Assembly: GCA_029939595.1 (NCBI GenBank)
Contig: JAOZSQ010000045.1
Location: 1-17,474 of the forward strand
Direction: 5' to 3'
DNA length: 17,474 nt
Source of the DNA: EX4572-165 sp002254885
Lineage (GTDB): Archaea > Thermoplasmatota > E2 > DHVEG-1
In this document: piece by piece, positions 12,831-17,474 of the stretch
Layout of the letters: each line of letters starts with the position of its first letter
Numbering within the stretch: position 1 is the first letter of the stretch
Translations under genes and position numbers: made by a program
The notes under the pieces: model-generated
Databases searched by the model: none
Seen by the model: only the letters and a program-made list of their open reading frames with translations
Told to the model about the DNA's origin: nothing

Positions 12831-14885
12831 TCAATCCATGTTTTTTTTATCAAGTAAGTTATTAAGGTCAAGGACTGGAATTACTCGTCCATCTCCTGTT
12901 ATGGTAAATCCTGCAATTCCTTTTGATCTTTTTATTGATCCTTTCATATTTTTTATAGTGATTTCTTGTTCTCCAATGAGTTGGTCAACAATTAATCCAA
13001 ACTGTTTATCTTCTTTTTGGATTACTACTGCAAACATATTCTCTAAATTCTCATGTGTTTTATTTCTTAGTCCAAGAATGTGTTTCAATGATTTTAATGG
13101 AAGAACTTGATTTCTAATAACGGTTGTATTTACCCCGTTAATTTTTCGTATATCATTTTTTGTTAATCTCACGGTTTCGATAATATTACTGATTGGGATA
13201 GCATAGGTTTCTGTATCTATACCTACAAACAATGATTTGAATATCGCCATTGTTAAAGGAAGTTTTAATGAAAAAGTACTGCCCTCATTTATTACTGATG
13301 TATATTCTACAATTCCATTTAGTTTTTCAAGGGTTGATTTAACTACATCCATCCCAACTCCTCTACCTGAAACACTTGTTATTTCTTCCTTACTGCTTAA
13401 GCCTGGGAGCCAGAGAAGATCAAGTGCTTGTTGATCATTCAATAATTCTGCTTCTTCCTTAGTTCGTAGTCCTTTTTTAATAGCGTTTTTTCTCATTTCA
13501 TTTGGGTCTATGCCCTTTCCATCATCTTTTACAGTTATGAAGATATGATTTCGTTTTCGTTCTGCAATAAGATAAATATTTCCCTCTTCTGGTTTTCCCC
13601 CCTTTTTTCTTTCAGAAGGTGTTTCAATTCCATGATCTACTGAATTTCTTAGAAGATGAACAAGAGGATCCCCTATTTCATCAAGTATTGTTCTATCAAG
13701 TTCAATTCCTTCTCCTTCAATAATTAGATTTATTTTTTTATTACTGCTTTTAGCAAGATCTCTGATCATCCTTGGAAATCTATTAAAAATATGACCCATT
13801 GGAATCATTCGGATATTCATGATTTTATCTTGAAGTTCTGTTGTTAAACGATCAAATGTGTTTATCGTTTCTGAAAGTTCATCTATGTTATGATCCAATG
13901 CAATTTGACCAAGTCTTCCTTTACTTATGACAAGTTCTCCTATCAGGTTCATGAAATCATCAAGTTGATCCATATCAACTCGAATGCTTTGACTTCGTTT
14001 TTCTACCGAGTTGATTGATTGTTTTTCTTCCTTATTTTCTATATTGTCACTTAATGATCTATCAATTTTTTCCTCATCTATTTCTAGTTGTAGATTTTCT
14101 TCTCTTGTTTCACCAATAGTTAATTTTTCATTTTCAAAATTAATTTGTATAACATTTTTCTTTGATAGTTCAGATACCGTATTGATTTGTCGTTGAACAT
14201 AATCCATATCATCTTGCGTTGAGATTATAAGTTCGAATCCCGCATCAAACTCTCCATCTTCAATCATTTTTTGATTTGGTTTTGCATAAACAATATCGCC
14301 AATATCATTGAGTTTTTTTAAAAGAAGAAAAGCGCGAATGGATTTCATTAAACAAGTTTTATCTACCTCTATATCAAGCTTATAGATATCTCTTCCACTA
14401 TCAATTTCTTTTACAATTTTTGCCTTGGTTTTTTCATCAATTGATAAACTTGGTTTTTGCTGATTTTTTTTTGGTTTTTTTATTTCTTTGTTTGATTGAT
14501 TTTTCTTTTCAGATTGTCCCAGGAATTTTTCAAGATTTTGAATTATTTCCGCGATATTAAATGAAGTTGCATCTTTATCAGAGATTTCTTCAACCATGAT
14601 TTCTAGTCCATCAAAACATTTGAATATTAGATCAACGAAACCTGTATTTACTTCCAGTTGATTATTTCTTACTAGATCAAGTGTATCCTCTGTTTTATGT
14701 GCAAGTTTTTGAATTTCAGTATAGTTCATTGCCGCAGCCATCCCTTTTAATGTATGTGCTGCTCGAAAAATCTGATTCATAGCATCTTTATCTTTTGGAT
14801 TTTCTTCAAAATCAACAAGTGTTTGATTAAGTGTTTGCAGATGCTCTCTTGCTTCTTCAACAAACATGTCTTTATATTCTGACAT
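12831..14885 (-). CDS. cheA: CheA chemotaxis histidine kinase, 684 aa
   Basis: CheA phosphorylates CheY and CheB in response to receptors. Domains are P1/Hpt with His44 in FRAAHTLKG, a Lys-rich linker, and a P2-like response-regulator docking region at about 165-250. Then come P3 dimerisation (SQSIRVDMDQLDDFMNLIGELV) and the P4 ATPase with N box HLLRNSVDHGIE, G1 KDDGKGID and G2 SGRGVGMDVV. P5 (CheW-like) runs from about 545 to the end (SLFVGIDTETYAIP to RVIPVLDLN). Everything needed for activity is present and length is normal. ATG 14885 is 5 nt from the cheB stop, so translation is likely coupled. No cheW gene is in the window. Confidence 0.96.
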   Translation of the reverse strand: MSEYKDMFVEEAREHLQTLNQTLVDFEENPKDKDAMNQIFRAAHTLKGMAAAMNYTEIQKLAHKTEDTLDLVRNNQLEVNTGFVDLIFKCFDGLEIMVEEISDKDATSFNIAEIIQNLEKFLGQSEKKNQSNKEIKKPKKNQQKPSLSIDEKTKAKIVKEIDSGRDIYKLDIEVDKTCLMKSIRAFLLLKKLNDIGDIVYAKPNQKMIEDGEFDAGFELIISTQDDMDYVQRQINTVSELSKKNVIQINFENEKLTIGETREENLQLEIDEEKIDRSLSDNIENKEEKQSINSVEKRSQSIRVDMDQLDDFMNLIGELVISKGRLGQIALDHNIDELSETINTFDRLTTELQDKIMNIRMIPMGHIFNRFPRMIRDLAKSSNKKINLIIEGEGIELDRTILDEIGDPLVHLLRNSVDHGIETPSERKKGGKPEEGNIYLIAERKRNHIFITVKDDGKGIDPNEMRKNAIKKGLRTKEEAELLNDQQALDLLWLPGLSSKEEITSVSGRGVGMDVVKSTLEKLNGIVEYTSVINEGSTFSLKLPLTMAIFKSLFVGIDTETYAIPISNIIETVRLTKNDIRKINGVNTTVIRNQVLPLKSLKHILGLRNKTHENLENMFAVVIQKEDKQFGLIVDQLIGEQEITIKNMKGSIKRSKGIAGFTITGDGRVIPVLDLNNLLDKKNMD

Positions 14886-14890
14886 TTTTT

Positions 14891-16390
14891 TTATCCAGCA
14901 TTTCCAATTATATTTTTTATTTTATGAACTGAGTGATTTGGAATACTTTCAATAGGGAGAACCTTATCAACAACCCCTAATTTAATTGCAGCTTGTGGCA
15001 TTCCAAATATTATTGAGGTTGCTTTATCTTGAACGATTGTATAACCTCCTTTGGCCTTTATAAGACCCATGCTATTTGCCCCATCTTGACTCATACCCGT
15101 AAGTAATATGCCAACAGTATTTTTTCCATAGGCATTTACAGCTGATGTAAATGTAATATCAACCGAAGGTCTAACTCCATGAATGCGATCTTTTTTATTA
15201 AGAGAAACATATTTCATTATCCTTCCGTGTTCCGTTTTCTCTTCAACGGTCATGTGAAATCCACCAGGTGCAATTAAAGCAAGACCTGGTTTAATTACAT
15301 CACCTTCTTCTGCTTCTTTCACTTGAATTTTTGAGATTTTATCTAGCCGTTCTGCAAGACTTTTAGTAAATAATGGTGGCATATGTTGAACTAGTAATAT
15401 GCCCACAGGTAAATTCTCTGGAAATTGAGGAAATAACTTACATAATGTTTGTGGTCCACCTGTACTTGTTCCAATTAATAATATTCCATCAGATGAATTC
15501 TTTTTATGATGTTTTTTAATGTTTTTCTGAGTATTTGCTTCTCGTATTTTTTGAACGAATAATTTTGAAATCGATTGCAATGACATACCTTCTGAAGGTT
15601 TTGAAAGATAGTCAACTGCGCCAAGCTCAAGAGCAATTTTTACATTTTTCATATCATTTGTTGTATCATTACTAAATATAATGATTGGAGTGAATCGTTC
15701 TTTAAGTATCTGATGAGATGCCTCGACCCCATTCATCTCTGGCATGTCAATATCCATTATTATAACATCTGGGCGATATTCATGAAATTTTTCAATTGCC
15801 TCAATTCCATTTTCAGCAGTACCAACGATCTCAATATCAGGATATTTTTTCAAAATATCTGTCGCTGTTTTAATAAAAAATTTGGAATCGTCAACAAGTA
15901 GGGTTTGTATTTTTTCCCCCAAAATCGTTGAATCTTCAATGACCGGTTCTTTTATATTTAAGGATTTAGATTGCTTCGATTCATTAGATATATTCGCATT
16001 AAATGATGATTTTACTTTTTGAATAATTTCTTTTCCTATTTTCTGAATATCTATTGAAATCAACCCTGATGGTTTACAAATAAAATCAACGGCCCCTGCT
16101 TGCAATGCATCCATTGTAATATCTGCTCCTTTTTCTGTTAGAGCACTTACCATGATAATGGGCGCGGGATTATTTTTCATGATTTCTTTAACTGTTTCAA
16201 TACCACCCATGACAGGCATATCAACATCCATTGTTATTACATCAGGATCATATTTCTCTTGTTTGATTAAAGCATCTTTACCATTATGCGCAATATCTAC
16301 AACCTCAATTTCAGTATCAGATTCAAGAATATCACTAATCATTTTTCGCATTAATGCAGAGTCGTCTACTACAAGGACTTTAATAACCAT
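14891..16390 (-). CDS. cheB: CheB methylesterase with two tandem receivers, 499 aa
   Basis: CheB removes methyl groups from receptors when phosphorylated by CheA. Standard CheB has one receiver and about 350 aa. Here there are two: REC1 (1-125) with Asp9, Asp10 and acceptor Asp55 (TMDVDMP), and REC2 (160-285) with Asp167, Asp168 and acceptor Asp213 (IMDIDMP). Both keep the Lys-Pro (Lys106, Lys264). A Ser/Lys/Asn-rich linker joins them. The methylesterase domain (302-495) has Ser309 in GTSTGGP, His336 in VQHMPP and Asp436 in GMSQDGA. ATG 16390 has GGAGGT 4 nt upstream; the TTG at 16402 lies at that site and is rejected. The gene follows cheY by 41 nt. REC2 is like a CheB receiver, suggesting internal duplication or fusion. 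Confidence 0.95.
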   Translation of the reverse strand: MVIKVLVVDDSALMRKMISDILESDTEIEVVDIAHNGKDALIKQEKYDPDVITMDVDMPVMGGIETVKEIMKNNPAPIIMVSALTEKGADITMDALQAGAVDFICKPSGLISIDIQKIGKEIIQKVKSSFNANISNESKQSKSLNIKEPVIEDSTILGEKIQTLLVDDSKFFIKTATDILKKYPDIEIVGTAENGIEAIEKFHEYRPDVIIMDIDMPEMNGVEASHQILKERFTPIIIFSNDTTNDMKNVKIALELGAVDYLSKPSEGMSLQSISKLFVQKIREANTQKNIKKHHKKNSSDGILLIGTSTGGPQTLCKLFPQFPENLPVGILLVQHMPPLFTKSLAERLDKISKIQVKEAEEGDVIKPGLALIAPGGFHMTVEEKTEHGRIMKYVSLNKKDRIHGVRPSVDITFTSAVNAYGKNTVGILLTGMSQDGANSMGLIKAKGGYTIVQDKATSIIFGMPQAAIKLGVVDKVLPIESIPNHSVHKIKNIIGNAG

Positions 16391-16431
16391 TTTTACCTCC
16401 AAAAAAAAAAATTAATATTTTTTGGTATATA

Positions 16432-16794
16432 TTATCCTAGAACCTTTTCAATTTCTTCTAAAACCCTTGGTGCCTTAAATGGTTTAACGACATATCCTTT
16501 TGCACCAGCTTGAATAGCTTCTTTAACTTTTGATTCTTGCCCAATCGCTGTTATCATGATAATTTTTGCATTTGAATCGGCAGCAACAATATTTTTTACT
16601 GCTTCAATTCCTTCCATATTTGGCATTACAATATCCATTGTGACAAGATCTGGGTTTGTTGCCTTGTATTTATCAATTGCTTCAAGTCCATCTGATGCTT
16701 CTGCTACAATTTCAAATCCTTTGGGTTTGAGAATGTTTGTAAGCATCATCCTCATGAATTTTGTATCATCCACTAACATTATTTTTTTTCCCAT
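16432..16794 (-). CDS. cheY: CheY response regulator, 120 aa
   Basis: This is the single-domain output regulator of the chemotaxis pathway. Acidic residues Asp9 and Asp10 (LVDDTKFMR), acceptor Asp54 (TMDIVMP), the switch threonine in MITAIGQ and lysine in VVKPFKAPRV are all present. The DDTKFMR and GYVVKPF wording is typical of archaeal and Firmicutes-type CheY, distinguishing it from the receivers at 4996 and 8051. A GAGGGT ribosome site precedes ATG 16794. It is the first gene of the cheY-B-A-C-D-R operon. The promoter must lie in 16795-16950; a TATA-like AATTATAG on the minus strand near 16843 is one candidate. In archaea CheY-P acts on the archaellum motor through CheF, not seen here. Confidence 0.95.
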   Translation of the reverse strand: MGKKIMLVDDTKFMRMMLTNILKPKGFEIVAEASDGLEAIDKYKATNPDLVTMDIVMPNMEGIEAVKNIVAADSNAKIIMITAIGQESKVKEAIQAGAKGYVVKPFKAPRVLEEIEKVLG

Positions 16795-16953
16795 TTGACC
16801 CTCTCTTTATATAATCTAAATCATGCTTATCAAATTTTCTATAATTCTATAGTTTTGTGAAGTATGAATATTATTTCGTTTTTTTCATTTTTTCAATTCC
16901 ATAAGTATTAATTGATAGTGATATCTTTAAAAAAAATTATGAACTATATGGAA

Positions 16954-16973
16954 ATGTTCAGCGCATAGGTGAC
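16954..16973 (+). repeat. Terminal 20-bp repeat, copy 1
   Basis: ATGTTCAGCGCATAGGTGAC is identical to 16993-17012 and in the same orientation. It is more GC-rich than its surroundings. It probably marks the transposon end. Confidence 0.75.
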
Positions 16974-16992
16974 CTTTCTATTTTGTCAAATT

Positions 16993-17012
16993 ATGTTCAG
17001 CGCATAGGTGAC
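16993..17012 (+). repeat. Subterminal 20-bp repeat, copy 2
   Basis: This is an exact direct copy of 16954-16973 at a 39-bp period, between the terminal copy and the transposase start. It may be a second transposase-binding site or the end of an older insertion. Confidence 0.75.
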
Positions 17013-17062
17013 TTGATAAATAATACTAAATGTCTTTTTTAAAGCTCTTTTTGTGGAGCATC

Positions 17063-17474
17063 ATGGATTTGACCCCTGAAGAAAGTAGAAGAGTTGAAGC
17101 AATAAAACGTGTGAATGAAGGTGAAAAACCTGCTGATATTTATCATAGTTTGAAAAGATCTAAGAAATGGTTCTATAAGTGGTTGAAACGGTATAGATCA
17201 GGTCAAGAAAATTGGTATCTGGACCGGTTAAAAAAGGCATATGTTATTTCCAATAAAACGGATGAACGAATTGAAAATTCTATTGTTGAAATCAGAACTC
17301 AGCTCATGGAGGGAAATTGTGAATCGGTTAAATATTTTCCAGTTGGTCCAGAAGCAATTCAATATCAAATGGAAAAATTGGGTTATGTTCCTGTTGAGAT
17401 TCCATCTATTTCTACTATCATTAGAATTATTAAAAGGAATAATTTGCGGATGAATAAAAAGGAACGATATAAAA
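17063..17474 (+). CDS. Transposase N-terminus, IS481-like, partial (137 aa seen)
   Basis: The open frame starts at ATG 17063, with GGAG 4 nt upstream, and runs off the right edge without a stop. Residues about 5-60 form a helix-turn-helix (RVEAIKRVNEGEKPADIY, then WFYKWLKRYR), as in IS481- and IS630-type transposases. Residues about 85-137 look like the second N-terminal region (GPEAIQYQMEKLG, then SISTIIRIIKRNNLR), a pattern shared by IS481-like and related integrase-fold transposases just before the catalytic core. The DDE residues would lie beyond the window. Another + strand frame at 17241-17453 is a shadow of this gene. Confidence 0.8.
   Translation, partial: MDLTPEESRRVEAIKRVNEGEKPADIYHSLKRSKKWFYKWLKRYRSGQENWYLDRLKKAYVISNKTDERIENSIVEIRTQLMEGNCESVKYFPVGPEAIQYQMEKLGYVPVEIPSISTIIRIIKRNNLRMNKKERYK

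Larger units (their letters stand above)
16954..17474 (+). mobile_element. Left end of an IS481-like element, cut by the window
   Basis: The element appears to begin with TGTTCAGCGCATAGGTGAC at 16955, a TGT-type end as in IS481-like elements, about 110 nt ahead of a transposase gene pointing inward. The repeat occurs a second time 39 bp later. The other end and any target duplication lie outside the window. Confidence 0.65.

Noticed and set aside
16391..16402. Longer CheB from TTG 16402
   Set aside because: The added codons are the GGAGGT ribosome site itself. ATG 16390 begins directly with the receiver strand.

Overview
The window is AT-rich and reads as a euryarchaeon. The evidence is archaeal-style promoters (BRE/TATA boxes about 26 nt ahead of short or absent leaders), Shine-Dalgarno sites of the GGAGGTGA type, a CheC/CheD-containing chemotaxis operon, an EarA-like winged-helix regulator and a KaiC-related protein. 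A motile methanogen-type lineage or a relative is plausible, but genus-level assignment from sequence alone is not justified.

Left part (1-3500): a run of small, mostly unrecognised genes. They are a cytosolic protein with a TTG start, a small lipoprotein, a secreted and C-terminally anchored protein converging on it, a 72-aa leaderless protein, and a polytopic membrane protein that looks like DUF1614. Then comes an EarA-like regulator whose upstream region carries clustered TACATA boxes, the element I recall as the EarA target at the archaellum operon.

Middle part (3500-9060, all + strand): a signalling cluster with a CheR methyltransferase (copy 1), a stand-alone receiver, a possible 24-codon ORF, a large soluble PAS-PAS-PAS histidine kinase, a second stand-alone receiver, and a KaiC/RecA-like protein that has lost its P-loop. 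No protein here has a DNA-binding output domain, so signalling probably runs through protein-protein contacts.

An insertion sequence of the IS1634/IS4 type (9062-10679), with terminal inverted repeats and a frameshifted transposase, sits 3 bp beyond the stop of the KaiC-like gene. It separates the two convergent signalling blocks.

Right part (10704-16794, all - strand): a chemotaxis operon transcribed in the order cheY, cheB, cheA, cheC, cheD, cheR (copy 2). Its CheB has two receiver domains in tandem before the methylesterase domain. No cheW, methyl-accepting receptor or archaellum gene is in the window. The right edge holds the start of another mobile element with an IS481-like transposase (cut by the window) and a 20-bp repeat present twice at its end.

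Together the genes describe taxis and adaptation (CheY, CheA, CheB, CheC, CheD and two CheRs) beside a three-PAS sensor kinase/receiver/pseudo-KaiC module. The most unusual items are the double-receiver CheB, the P-loop-less KaiC-like protein paired with a receiver and kinase, and the putative EarA boxes upstream of the EarA-like gene itself.
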